A program made the translations under genes and the position numbers. A stretch of DNA of 64,000 nt, taken from the NCBI GenBank assembly GCA_942492855.1, contig OW818647.1, forward strand, positions 4,898,001 through 4,962,000. The letters are read 5' to 3'. Source of the stretch: G963677485 sp942492855 (GTDB taxonomy: Bacteria; Armatimonadota; HRBIN16). Below, one piece after another: positions 35,029 to 43,521 of this stretch (its first letter is position 1; every line of letters begins with the position of its first letter). The notes below the pieces were generated by a model that ran no database searches, was not told where the DNA came from, and saw nothing but the letters and a program-made list of their open reading frames with translations.

Positions 35029-36282
35029 ATGATCAGACTTGGAGTCGTAGGTTTCGGCGGGAGAGCCGCCGGAATCTTCAATAGCGAACTGCTTGCAGTG
35101 GACCCCACTATATGTGTCACTGCAATGGTAGATATCAATCAAGAGGCCGCAAAGGGCCGACTACCTGAAGCTCAGCGAGAGGGTGTGCTCTTCTACGACA
35201 CACTTGATGAGATGGTGCGGTCAGGCAAGATCGATGCGCTGCTCATCGGCACCAGATGCAGTATGCATACCCCATATGCCATCCAGGCAGCCAAATACGA
35301 CCTGCCGTTATACCTCGAGAAGCCGGTCTCCGTCTCGGTGGAGCAGGCCCTGCAACTGGAAGAGGCCTTCACAAATACCCGCTGTAAAGCGGTGGTCAGC
35401 TTCCCGCTCCGCCTGACGCAGCACTGCATGATCACCCGCAACCACATACTTGATGGTGCGGTGGGACGTCCACAGCATATTTTGGCCACCAACTATGTGA
35501 ACTACGGAACGGTCTATTTTGGCGATTTTTACCGTGACTACTCTGTCACTCAGGGGCTGTTCCTCCAAAAGGCGACCCATGACCTGGACTACTCCAGCTT
35601 CCTGATGGGCTCGCCAATAGTAAAGATCGCGGCGACGCACTCCCTGGGGCGCGTGTTTGGCGGCAAAAAACCCGCTGGCCTTCGTTGTGAGGACTGCGCC
35701 GAAGCACGGCAGTGTACCGAGAGCTTGCAGAACCGCATGAGGAACTGTTCGCCCGGATTTACGTGGGCCGAACATGCCTGTCTCTTCTCAGAAGATATCG
35801 GCTCGCCCGAATCGGGCATGAACGAAGACTGCTCCAGTGCCCTGCTCACCTTCGCCAATGGCACCATGGGGGTGTATACCCAGGTCTTCTTCACCCGGCG
35901 CGATGCGGGTTCTCGCGGTGCTGTGGTCAGCGGATATAACGGCACTGTCAGCTTCGACTGGGCCACCAACGATATTAAGCTGGTACATCATCACTCACCC
36001 GAATCTTCGGTGAGCCGACTGGAACCTGGCTCAGGCCATGGCGGCGGCGACCGAGAGCTGGCCTACAACTTCATCGACGTGGTCAACGGAGCTGCCGAAC
36101 CGCTGGTCACCATATGGGACGGCCTTCAGAGCGTGTATGCCTGCCTGGCAGCCAAGGAGTCGGCGGAGACGCGGCAGTTTGTCGATGTGCGTCAGGTTGG
36201 GGCGTCGTATGCCTACCCATGCGACATCACACCGGCTCACACCTCGCGACCGCTGCACGGCATCGGGCCCCGCCGAGGGTAA
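35029..36282 (+). CDS. Gfo/Idh/MocA family oxidoreductase with a Cys cluster
   Basis: A 417-residue sugar-type NAD(P)-dependent oxidoreductase. The Rossmann GVVGFGGRAAG is at residues 5-15, the LEKPVSVS motif (catalytic Lys) near 101-108 and the substrate-binding His-containing ATHDLDY near 183-189. An insertion near 225-262 has five cysteines (CEDCAEARQC...C...C), which could bind metal or an Fe-S cluster; this is unusual for the family. AAGGAG precedes the ATG. Substrate unknown; inositol or glycoside-type sugars are typical. Confidence 0.82.
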   Translation: MIRLGVVGFGGRAAGIFNSELLAVDPTICVTAMVDINQEAAKGRLPEAQREGVLFYDTLDEMVRSGKIDALLIGTRCSMHTPYAIQAAKYDLPLYLEKPVSVSVEQALQLEEAFTNTRCKAVVSFPLRLTQHCMITRNHILDGAVGRPQHILATNYVNYGTVYFGDFYRDYSVTQGLFLQKATHDLDYSSFLMGSPIVKIAATHSLGRVFGGKKPAGLRCEDCAEARQCTESLQNRMRNCSPGFTWAEHACLFSEDIGSPESGMNEDCSSALLTFANGTMGVYTQVFFTRRDAGSRGAVVSGYNGTVSFDWATNDIKLVHHHSPESSVSRLEPGSGHGGGDRELAYNFIDVVNGAAEPLVTIWDGLQSVYACLAAKESAETRQFVDVRQVGASYAYPCDITPAHTSRPLHGIGPRRG

Positions 36283-36301
36283 ATCACCTAATTCTCGTAA
36301 G

Positions 36302-36397
36302 TAGTTGGTCGGGGCGTCCCTTGCGGGCGCCCTAATCGTTGTGCATGCGATAGTTCTTTTTAAGGGCGCCCACAAGGGACGCCCCGACGACTAGTTA
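36302..36397. repeat. Long imperfect inverted repeat between convergent genes
   Basis: Arms of about 32 bases (36302-36333 and 36363-36397), built on GGGGCGTCCC and GGGCGCCC blocks with few mismatches, can fold into a strong hairpin. It could terminate both the Gfo/Idh gene and the membrane-protein gene. A related half-unit is at 38037-38062. Confidence 0.7.
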
Positions 36398-36398
36398 C

Positions 36399-37439
36399 TT
36401 ACGACGCCTTGCGTTTGTGTAAGCCGGTCAGCAGATTACGCACCGCACAGGTCGTTAAGCCGACCAACCCGATCACTGACAACACGAAGAACATCATCCG
36501 TTCGTCTCGTGTGGCCGATTCAAAACCTGTCACCCTGATCATCCCTCCGTAATCGGTCACTTTCGTTGCTTCTGTGACCATCAGCACTACGGCCATCGCG
36601 ACCAGCCCCAGGGCCAGCACGCCGAAAAAGACGCGCAATCCTCGCCAGGTCAGTATTCCTAGCAGCACAGCCGCGCCGATGCTCCAGATGATGCCTAGCT
36701 CATCGAGTAACGGTGTGGCAGACGCCAACACTACAGAGATCACACCCAGCAGCAGCCATCGGTTGAAGATGTCCTGCACCACCTGTGACTTGAATCTTTT
36801 GTCAGAGACCTCAGCCGATTCCCTCTCTTGCTTCGTCCGGTTGACACCGTCTACTGCCATGCTCGCCACTTGTTCGTAGTTCTCAGGGGTGCAATACAGT
36901 CGGGCAGTGGTCCGCCAGCTATTCCGTAATACTACCACGTTGCGAGAGGGGTATAGGTCTACGCGGTAGACCTCAGCCCAGGGGAACATCTGCAGCTCCT
37001 GTGACCGGGCCAGCATCCCTGAGCCCGCCACCCCGGGCTTACCCGCCAGAAACCCGATCATCACCACAGCAGAGTTCATCTTCCGTTGTGATGGCGTCAC
37101 TTCAATCATCGCTCCTTCGCTGTTCACCGTGAATTTCGCGGGGAAGCGATTCCTGTAGACCACAAGCATGACGAATACGAATATCACCGCCAGCACACCA
37201 ATAATGATGGCCATCATCGGGATCATTCGCACCATGTCTGTGAAATCCGGACCTCCATTGATCGCCCCAATGAACATGAATATACCGCAAACGATGAGGA
37301 AGGTGATGCCCAATAACTTCACCATATCAAGAAGCACGAAGGGATTTGTCAGCAGTGCAAATGAGGTTTCCCACACCAGGCCATCCGACTTTTGTTGCGG
37401 TTGATCTGCCAAGGGTAAATTACCAGGTTGATCTTCCAT
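36399..37439 (-). CDS. Membrane protein of unknown function
   Basis: A 346-residue integral membrane protein. The start at 37439 has AGGAG 7 bases upstream; a longer frame to 37499 is not supported. Two hydrophobic helices lie near residues 40-60 and 75-100, a soluble middle region (about 105-220) resembles PH-like or YcxB-type bacterial membrane-associated domains (MFPWAEVYRVDLYPSRNVVVLRN), and four more helices follow (about 235-345). I do not recognise a family; it may be a sensor of membrane state or a filament-associated protein. It is monocistronic. Confidence 0.6.
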   Translation of the reverse strand: MEDQPGNLPLADQPQQKSDGLVWETSFALLTNPFVLLDMVKLLGITFLIVCGIFMFIGAINGGPDFTDMVRMIPMMAIIIGVLAVIFVFVMLVVYRNRFPAKFTVNSEGAMIEVTPSQRKMNSAVVMIGFLAGKPGVAGSGMLARSQELQMFPWAEVYRVDLYPSRNVVVLRNSWRTTARLYCTPENYEQVASMAVDGVNRTKQERESAEVSDKRFKSQVVQDIFNRWLLLGVISVVLASATPLLDELGIIWSIGAAVLLGILTWRGLRVFFGVLALGLVAMAVVLMVTEATKVTDYGGMIRVTGFESATRDERMMFFVLSVIGLVGLTTCAVRNLLTGLHKRKAS

Positions 37440-38383
37440 AGGAGCTCTCCTGAGTTCGTAATGAAAAAGCTGGTATTCAAGCCTAAACTTGATTACCAAT
37501 GAACTCAGTATGAATGATATGACAATAAGAAGTCAATGGGTTTTCCCGTGGTAACTACAATAGATCAAACACCCGACCCCGCGCCCTGAAGGACAGTCTA
37601 TTACCCACAAATATCTACGGAGCCAGCAGTCGCCGATTCCGCGACATAAATGTCTCGGCTATTGACCTGAAAAGCCTGCTGAAGCAGTCTGGGTGCCGCA
37701 TCCAGCCACAAGGCGAAGTGGTGCAGCCTGCTTCAGCAGGCTTGGCCGGTCAATAGCCATGTGCTTTAGCGCGTGGTAGGGCAGGTATATATAGATATAC
37801 AACGATATAACCCTGCGTTCGGACTTGTGGCTAATAGACTGCCCTGAAGGACACGCTTTTTACCCGAAAAGCACCCGCCCGTGCCTACCCGGCAACCCAT
37901 ACTGTAACTGATACGGTCGTAGGGGCCACACTTGTGGTGGCCCTATTCGGGCGACCGACTGGTCGCCCCGATTGACATGTTGATCGGGCCAGCGATTCGG
38001 GCACGGCACGCCATGCCCCTACCGCCCCTGTAATACGGGCGCCCACAAGGGGCGCCTGGCCTGTTACTTACAAGCCGGCTAGAAGCCGGCTAGGGTCTGC
38101 CACACGACGATTTTTTGATGGCCATTCCATCGTACACCCAGCAGGAATATTCCGGCAGCCGGCTTTGAGCCGGCTTTTCGTTCAATTTGCCGCAGGGCTT
38201 TCAGCCCGCGGCCGATGGTGCAATCGATTAACGCAACAAACCAATCCCCATGCATATTTATGGGTAATAGACTGGCATCTATGTCGCGGCTGCAAAGGTC
38301 GCCGAATACATATGCATGCACCTAGATTAATCGGCGATACCCCAGCCCATTCCCCACGTCAAAGGACCCCTCGGCGGGCTCCC
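37440..38383. other. Gene-free repeat-rich spacer
   Basis: No credible gene is seen in about 940 bases. The spacer holds a nested inverted repeat (37594-37841), a family B palindrome (37949-37970), a family D half-unit (38037-38062) and further short inverted repeats around 38060-38210 (GCCGGCTAGAAGCCGGC-type). The rest is ordinary sequence without obvious signals. Confidence 0.6.
37594..37841. repeat. Nested inverted-repeat element
   Basis: Outer arms (37594-37610 and 37825-37841, CAGTCTATTA[C/G]CCACAA, 16 of 17 matching) surround inner arms (37657-37689 and 37726-37758) with GGCTATTGACC and GCCTGCTGAAGCAG. A similar left half is at 59529-59575. This looks like a small non-autonomous element. 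Confidence 0.65.
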
Positions 38384-38923
38384 CTACCCCAGTCCCTGCA
38401 CGCGAGCCCAGAGCAGTGTGGCCACGCTGATGCTGTCCATGATCTCACCGCGCAACACCATCTCGATGGCCTCAGTTAACGGCAGCCGCCGCAGATGCAA
38501 CTGCTCGCACTCCTCTTCATCGGTGGCCCCCTGACTCAGCTCCTGGGCAAGAAAGACATAGCAGTGCTCATCGGTCACGCTGTTGCTGATTTTCATCTGC
38601 AATATCTCACGCCACTGCTGTGCGATGATGCCCGTTTCCTCGCGTAACTCACGTTGAGCAGATGCCAGCGGTGGTTCATTTAACGGACCGCCGCCCTCAG
38701 GAAGCTCCCAGCTATACTCATCGGTCGCATACCGGTACTGGCCCACCAGCCAGGTATATCCCTGATCATCAATGGGCAGCACCCCGATAGCCTTGTTCTT
38801 GAAATGCACCACCCCATAGATGCCCTGTCCGCCGTTGGGGTTGATCACCTGAGCTTCGCTCAAACTGATCCAGGGGTTTTCGTATATTGCCTTCACGCTC
38901 AGGGTTTGCCAGGGATTGTTCAT
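38384..38923 (-). CDS. Nudix hydrolase (ADP-ribose pyrophosphatase type)
   Basis: A 179-residue Nudix protein. The Nudix box GGGPLNEPPLASAQRELREETG (Gx5Ex7REx2EEx) lies near residues 77-98. The first strands (FKNKAIGVLPIDDQGYTWLVGQYRYATDEYSWELPEGG) match ADP-ribose pyrophosphatases. GAGG precedes the ATG, and it starts 7 bases after the stop of the CPBP gene on the same strand, so they are cotranscribed. Probable role: nucleotide-sugar or ADP-ribose cleanup. Confidence 0.85.
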   Translation of the reverse strand: MNNPWQTLSVKAIYENPWISLSEAQVINPNGGQGIYGVVHFKNKAIGVLPIDDQGYTWLVGQYRYATDEYSWELPEGGGPLNEPPLASAQRELREETGIIAQQWREILQMKISNSVTDEHCYVFLAQELSQGATDEEECEQLHLRRLPLTEAIEMVLRGEIMDSISVATLLWARVQGLG

Positions 38924-38930
38924 TGCTGCC

Positions 38931-40001
38931 TCATTTCGGGTTAAAGAACGTCAGCCACACGGAATCCACCAGCGCATGGACCACACACGCTGCCACGATG
39001 CCGCCACGCTTCATGTAGGTATAACCGTAGATAGCTCCAGCAGCGCAACTCATCAATCCGTAGATTACACTGTAAGATACTGGTCGTCCATCCACATTAG
39101 ACGGCAGGTGAGAAATGCCGAAAAGTATCGACACGATCACCAGTGCCAGCCATGGCCTTTTCGTGCTCTGGGCCAGCAAATTCTGCAGGGTGCCTCGAAA
39201 AACCAGCTCTTCGGGAATCGCCACGGCAAGATACATGCCCAACGGCAGCAGTAGATGCACCCCGGCCGTCACCAGGTAGTTGGTGGTGTGATACAGTGAT
39301 ATCTGCATTTGAAAGGGGTTCCATTTCAAGAAGCCAAACAACAATCCTGGCGGCAGCAGTATCAGCATCGCCACACCCAGCATCTTGAGGCCGTAGATGA
39401 TCTCTGACCGAGGCAGCCACAGCCGGAAATCAAGCCCAGGCAGCCTTCTGACCACCAGCATTGACCACAAGAACGTGGTGATGGAGCATATCTCTCTGGG
39501 GTTGACACCCTTATCTGCGGGGATCCTGGCTAAGAATAACCAGTCCTTGTATATCAGCGGTAAGGCTATGACCACCACAATCAGCCAGTCTGCCCAGTTT
39601 CGCTTCAGGGTTGCCAGGTACACCGGCAGGAACACATACACAGCCAGAATCGCGGCCGCTTTGAGCTCGAACTGCCCCGTCGGGATGGCGAATAACTCGT
39701 ATAGGCACCATAGCGCAGCGGGGGCAAACCACACGTAAACAGGCTTCCGCTCCACCAACTGCTGCCACCATCGCTGGCTGATGCCGACGCCAAGCGACAG
39801 AGCCAATCCCATATACCCAATGATGATGGGGGTGGTTATTAGCGCACTGAGCAGCGAGACATGAACTGAGTATTTCATGATTTTGGGGATAAACATCATG
39901 CTATATACGATGTATACAACCCCTACAATCACCAACAAGACAGAAGCCATGATGGCTTCCTTACGGTCAGCACCGCGCGTATTAAGCTGTTTTTCTTCCA
40001 T
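38931..40001 (-). CDS. CPBP family intramembrane glutamic protease
   Basis: A 356-residue membrane protein with about eight hydrophobic helices. The CPBP (Abi/CAAX protease) motifs are near the C-terminus: EELVFRG (about 263-269; catalytic Glu pair with Arg), the FGISHLP segment with His near 294 and a final His in VVHALVDSV near 345. Role in the family ranges from prenyl-protein processing to membrane protease of immunity or envelope stress; the exact substrate is unknown. It is upstream of a Nudix gene with 7 bases between them. Confidence 0.85.
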   Translation of the reverse strand: MEEKQLNTRGADRKEAIMASVLLVIVGVVYIVYSMMFIPKIMKYSVHVSLLSALITTPIIIGYMGLALSLGVGISQRWWQQLVERKPVYVWFAPAALWCLYELFAIPTGQFELKAAAILAVYVFLPVYLATLKRNWADWLIVVVIALPLIYKDWLFLARIPADKGVNPREICSITTFLWSMLVVRRLPGLDFRLWLPRSEIIYGLKMLGVAMLILLPPGLLFGFLKWNPFQMQISLYHTTNYLVTAGVHLLLPLGMYLAVAIPEELVFRGTLQNLLAQSTKRPWLALVIVSILFGISHLPSNVDGRPVSYSVIYGLMSCAAGAIYGYTYMKRGGIVAACVVHALVDSVWLTFFNPK

Positions 40002-40123
40002 ATGAGTATTTTAACATCAGTGATCCCATACCAATGGTGGACAGAAATGCAGACGGATTCCACGTGCATATGGCGCTTTGATGCACTCTGCCCAAAATGT
40101 CGGCAAGGATACGATTTTTAACC

Positions 40124-40153
40124 TTGTGTATTCAAGCCTAATCACTCTATAAT
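40124..40153 (+). promoter_or_regulatory. Promoter of the URO-D-like pair
   Basis: TTGTGT (40124-40129), 18-bp spacer and perfect -10 TATAAT (40148-40153), 65 bases before the ATG at 40218. Confidence 0.6.
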
Positions 40154-40217
40154 GCATCAGACTGCGGCAATATCTGCAGTTCAAGCAGGCGTGCCTGCCC
40201 ATACTGAGAGGTGCAAT

Positions 40218-41378
40218 ATGAAATACACCCGTAATTTTGAAGAACACAATAAATATGTTTCGGATGTGTGGAAGAGTTACCAGCAGGGAAAGCCCATCAA
40301 AACTCCTGTGATTTTGGGCATCAACCCGCGGCTGACGATGAACATGCCAGAGGTGAATGTCCACGGCACCACTTTTGAGCAGTATTGCAGTGACGCTAAA
40401 ATCATGGTCATTCGTCAGATAGAAAATGAGTTGTGGCTGAGATTCAACCTGCTATACGACCACGAAATGGGACTGCCCAAAAGCGGCTGGGATGTAAGAG
40501 TCGACTTCCAGAATGTTTTCGAGACGGCCTGGTTTGGTGCCAACGTGAACTTCCATCCCAGCCAGGTGCCGGATGTGGACACACTGCTGACCGATGACCG
40601 TAAAAACATGCTGTTTAATAAAGGCCTGCCCAGCCCTAAAGATCAACCCTGGGCGAAAAAGAATGAGCAGCTCTATGTTTCTATGTTACGGATGCAGTAT
40701 GAGGGCTTCGAATATGCTGGCCGCCCCATCATCAATGTCACTCCGAACGGCACAGGCACAGACGGCCCGATGACGCTCTGCTGCAATCTTCGCGGGGCCA
40801 GTGCGTTCGCCATGGATATGCTGGAAGACCCGGAATATGCCCATCAGTTGCTCAGTTTTGTCACCGAGGCCACGATCGCCCGGATATTGGCATACCGCAA
40901 GCAGTTCGAGCTGCCGTCCGACCCTAATATGGGCGGCTTTGCGGACGACAGTATTGAGTTGCTCTCCACTGAGATGTATTCGGAGATGGTGCTGCCTTAC
41001 CACAAACGCCTAAAAGAGGCACTGTGGAGTGCCGACGCGAAGATGGGCATCCACCTGTGTGGCAATGTGCAGCGTCACCTGCCCACAATCAAAAAAGAGC
41101 TTAATCTGGTCACCATCGATACCGGTTTCCCCATCGACCATGCACTCGCCCGCAAGCAGCTTGGTCCCGATGTTGAGATCATGGGCGGTCCCAGTGTGCC
41201 GATGCTGATCAACGCCACGCCAGAGCAGATCGACGCAGAGTGCAAGCGCATTCTGGAGTCAGGCGTCAAAGAGGGCGGCAAGTTCGTTCTGCGTAAGGGC
41301 AACAACCTGGCACCCAACACCCCTATCGCCAACATCAACGCGATGTACGAAGCCTCATTAAAATACGGAAGGTACTAG
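40218..41378 (+). CDS. URO-D superfamily protein, first of a tandem pair
   Basis: A 386-residue URO-D-like protein. The ATG at 40218 has GAGG 7 bases upstream; an earlier in-frame ATG at 40152 lies at the promoter and is unlikely. KMGIHLCGNVQRHLPTIKKEL (about residues 275-295) holds the His/Cys pair (HLCG instead of HSCG), followed by the VTIDTGFPIDH segment and MGGPSVPMLI. It is followed 4 bases after the stop by another URO-D-like gene, forming a two-gene operon. The two are clearly paralogous in layout but diverged in sequence. Confidence 0.8.
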   Translation: MKYTRNFEEHNKYVSDVWKSYQQGKPIKTPVILGINPRLTMNMPEVNVHGTTFEQYCSDAKIMVIRQIENELWLRFNLLYDHEMGLPKSGWDVRVDFQNVFETAWFGANVNFHPSQVPDVDTLLTDDRKNMLFNKGLPSPKDQPWAKKNEQLYVSMLRMQYEGFEYAGRPIINVTPNGTGTDGPMTLCCNLRGASAFAMDMLEDPEYAHQLLSFVTEATIARILAYRKQFELPSDPNMGGFADDSIELLSTEMYSEMVLPYHKRLKEALWSADAKMGIHLCGNVQRHLPTIKKELNLVTIDTGFPIDHALARKQLGPDVEIMGGPSVPMLINATPEQIDAECKRILESGVKEGGKFVLRKGNNLAPNTPIANINAMYEASLKYGRY

Positions 41379-41382
41379 AAAT

Positions 41383-42453
41383 ATGACTCCACTGAGTTCC
41401 CACGAACGCTTCAAGCGCATGTTTGCACATAAAGAAGCCGACCGCATCCCCATCATTGACGGCCCCTGGGGCTCGACCATCGAACACTGGCATCAGCAAG
41501 GCATGCCGGTGGGTGTGGATTTCGTTGACTATTTCGATATAGATAAGACCGCCATGATCGGTATAGATATCAGCCCGCAATATCCCGTAAAGGTGATTGA
41601 GGACACGGATGAATATACCATCGTGACCAGCGCGTATGGTGTAACCATGCGAAACTGGAAGCACGCAGGAAGTGTGCCTGAGTTCCTCGACTTCACCATC
41701 GTAGACCCCGCCTCATGGCAAGAGGCAAAAGTGCGCATGACTCCCGATGAGGCGCGCATCCCATGGGACTTCCTCAAGCAAAACTACTCCAAATGGCGTG
41801 ACGAAGGCCGATGGATCAGCGGCAATCTGTGGTTTGGATTTGACATCACCCATAGCTGGACAGTCGGCACAGAGCGGGTTCTCGAAGCGCTGATCGATGA
41901 ACCTGAGTGGATGGAAGATATGTTCGACCACTTCCTGGCGGTCAACCTCAAGTTGATGGATAGAGTGTGGGAGGAGGGCTACCACTTTGACGAAGTGTTC
42001 TGGTGCGACGACATGGGCTATAAGGGCCACACATTCTTCTCTCCGACCATGTATCGTCGGCTACTGAAGCCCTACCATAAGAAAGCGGTGGACTGGGCTC
42101 ACAGCCACGGTATCGTTGCGCGGCTGCATAGCTGCGGTGATGTGCGCACATTGATCCCGGACCTGATTGAAATAGGCATGGACGGCCTGAACCCCATCGA
42201 GGTCAAAGCCGGCATGGACCCCGTGCTCATCAAACAACAGTATGGTGATGTACTCACCCTGCACGGCGGGTTGAATGCGGCCATCTGGGGCGATCGTGAC
42301 CGGTTCGAGGCCGAGATGAAGAAGGTTCTGCCGGTGGTCAAGAAGAATGGTGGATACATCTGCAGCAGCGACCACAGCGTGCCCGACAGCGTCACGCTGG
42401 AAGACTTCCGGGCGTTCGTGGAGCTGGCGAAAAAGTTAGGCAGCTACGAGTAG
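41383..42453 (+). CDS. URO-D superfamily protein, second of a tandem pair
   Basis: A 356-residue URO-D-like protein with the N-terminal SSHERFKRMFAHKEADRIPI typical of this family (SxRERVxxALxxxxPDRxP). The zinc-type motif VARLHSCGDVRTLIPDLIEIG lies near 243-263, followed by GLNPIEVKAG and LHGGLNAAIW. Closest known functions are methylcobamide:CoM methyltransferase-like transfer or unknown. Cotranscribed with the gene ahead of it. Confidence 0.82.
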   Translation: MTPLSSHERFKRMFAHKEADRIPIIDGPWGSTIEHWHQQGMPVGVDFVDYFDIDKTAMIGIDISPQYPVKVIEDTDEYTIVTSAYGVTMRNWKHAGSVPEFLDFTIVDPASWQEAKVRMTPDEARIPWDFLKQNYSKWRDEGRWISGNLWFGFDITHSWTVGTERVLEALIDEPEWMEDMFDHFLAVNLKLMDRVWEEGYHFDEVFWCDDMGYKGHTFFSPTMYRRLLKPYHKKAVDWAHSHGIVARLHSCGDVRTLIPDLIEIGMDGLNPIEVKAGMDPVLIKQQYGDVLTLHGGLNAAIWGDRDRFEAEMKKVLPVVKKNGGYICSSDHSVPDSVTLEDFRAFVELAKKLGSYE

Positions 42454-42473
42454 ACCCATGTCCAATCGCCAAA

Positions 42474-42501
42474 GGAACGCCAATCTGCCGATTGGCATCC
42501 C
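42474..42501. repeat. REP palindrome, family A
   Basis: GGAACGCCAATC-TGCC-GATTGGC type unit, 20 bases after the URO-D-like stop codon. Confidence 0.8.
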
Positions 42502-42583
42502 TTTGTTTTTATCTCTGCTGGTAACTACTCAGCCACAGGCGATGATCGTGCATCGGTCAACGATCGGTATGTTGCTGTAGCTT

Positions 42584-42817
42584 CCGGCACCCACGAAGTG
42601 GGTAAGATTCTTATAGCCACGGGTAAGCGCCAGCGCAACCCGTGGAAGGCAACCGAAAACCGTCTACCCCGAAGTGGGTCGTCTTTGGTGACTTTATAAA
42701 GCGGCTACCGCGACTAAATTTGACCCACTTCGGGGTATGAATGACGCGCCGCTTTCCAGGGGTATCGCTTCGCTCACCCCTGGCTATAAGAACTGCTACC
42801 CACTTCGTGGGTGCCCG
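42584..42817. repeat. Nested double-hairpin element, copy 1
   Basis: Outer arms are CGGCACCCACGAAGTGGGTA...TTATAGCCA on the left and its near-complement ending CACTTCGTGGGTGCCCG on the right. Inner arms TACCCCGAAGTGGGTC and GACCCACTTCGGGGTA (42665-42680, 42722-42737) are a perfect 16-bp match. A second copy is at 59670-59864. No frame or transposase is inside. Confidence 0.8.
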
Positions 42818-42886
42818 TAAGGATGCATGAGGGTGTTGCGACTATACTGAACACATACTTGGCACTACAATCTGACGGCTGAGTGG

Positions 42887-43426
42887 TTAACCCTGCTGTT
42901 TCAGGTGAATGGTCATCAGCAACGCGGCGATAGACTTCGCATCGGCAATCTCACCACGGCTGATCATCCCAGGAACTTCGCTCAGCATGACGGGATGCAC
43001 CTCGATGCTTTCATCGTCATCAAAGCTCTGTTTGCCAGGCACAAGCCCCTCCGCCAGGTAGACATGCAGAATCTCCGCGCTGTACCCTGGGGCCAGAAAC
43101 TGTTGAAACAGCCGTGTGATGGTTCGAGCGCGGTAGCCCGTCTCCTCCGTCAATTCGCGGTAAGCGCAATCTTCGGGATGTTCACCCTCTTCCAGCGTGC
43201 CCGCGGGTACTTCCAGCAACACGGCATCAGCGGCCCGGCGATATTGCCGTATCAACACCACATGGCCATCATCCAGCAGCGGCACAATCGACACCGCACC
43301 ACGGTGCGCGATCACCTCACGTGTGGTGATACGGCCGTCGGGCAGCATCACAGTGTCTACGCGCAATGTGACCACCCGCCCTGTATACACCACCTCACTC
43401 GAAATCAGTTCATCTACCAGCTTCAT
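42887..43426 (-). CDS. Nudix hydrolase, ADP-ribose pyrophosphatase family
   Basis: A 179-residue Nudix protein with Nudix box GTLEEGEHPEDCAYRELTEETG near residues 79-100. The surrounding sequence (VVLIRQYRRAADAVLLEVPAG upstream; FLAPGYSAEILHVYLAEGL downstream) is the pattern of NudF-type ADP-ribose pyrophosphatases. The ATG at 43426 has AGAGG 8 bases upstream; a GTG three codons earlier sits on the ribosome site. Divergent from the LOG-family gene. Confidence 0.88.
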   Translation of the reverse strand: MKLVDELISSEVVYTGRVVTLRVDTVMLPDGRITTREVIAHRGAVSIVPLLDDGHVVLIRQYRRAADAVLLEVPAGTLEEGEHPEDCAYRELTEETGYRARTITRLFQQFLAPGYSAEILHVYLAEGLVPGKQSFDDDESIEVHPVMLSEVPGMISRGEIADAKSIAALLMTIHLKQQG

Positions 43427-43521
43427 TTGGTCCACCTCTTATCTGCGGCCTGTCACCGCGTCCCGCAGATGTCATAATATCTTTGGGCCTATAGATACAA
43501 ACTACCACGATGGAGGTCATC

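Larger units (their letters stand above)
42454..42886. other. Gene-free spacer with REP and nested inverted repeat
   Basis: About 430 bases with no credible gene: a family A REP (42474-42501) directly after the URO-D gene, then the 234-bp nested inverted repeat, then 65 bases upstream of the convergent Nudix gene end. Confidence 0.7.

Noticed and set aside
38079..38321. An 80-codon minus-strand frame in the 37.4-38.4 kb spacer
   Set aside because: It spans short inverted repeats, has no ribosome binding site and resembles no family; most likely non-coding.
38931..40001. The CPBP (Abi family) gene considered as a phage-defence gene
   Set aside because: The family name recalls abortive infection, but the gene is paired with a Nudix hydrolase and shows no defence context; CPBP proteases are common housekeeping or envelope proteins.
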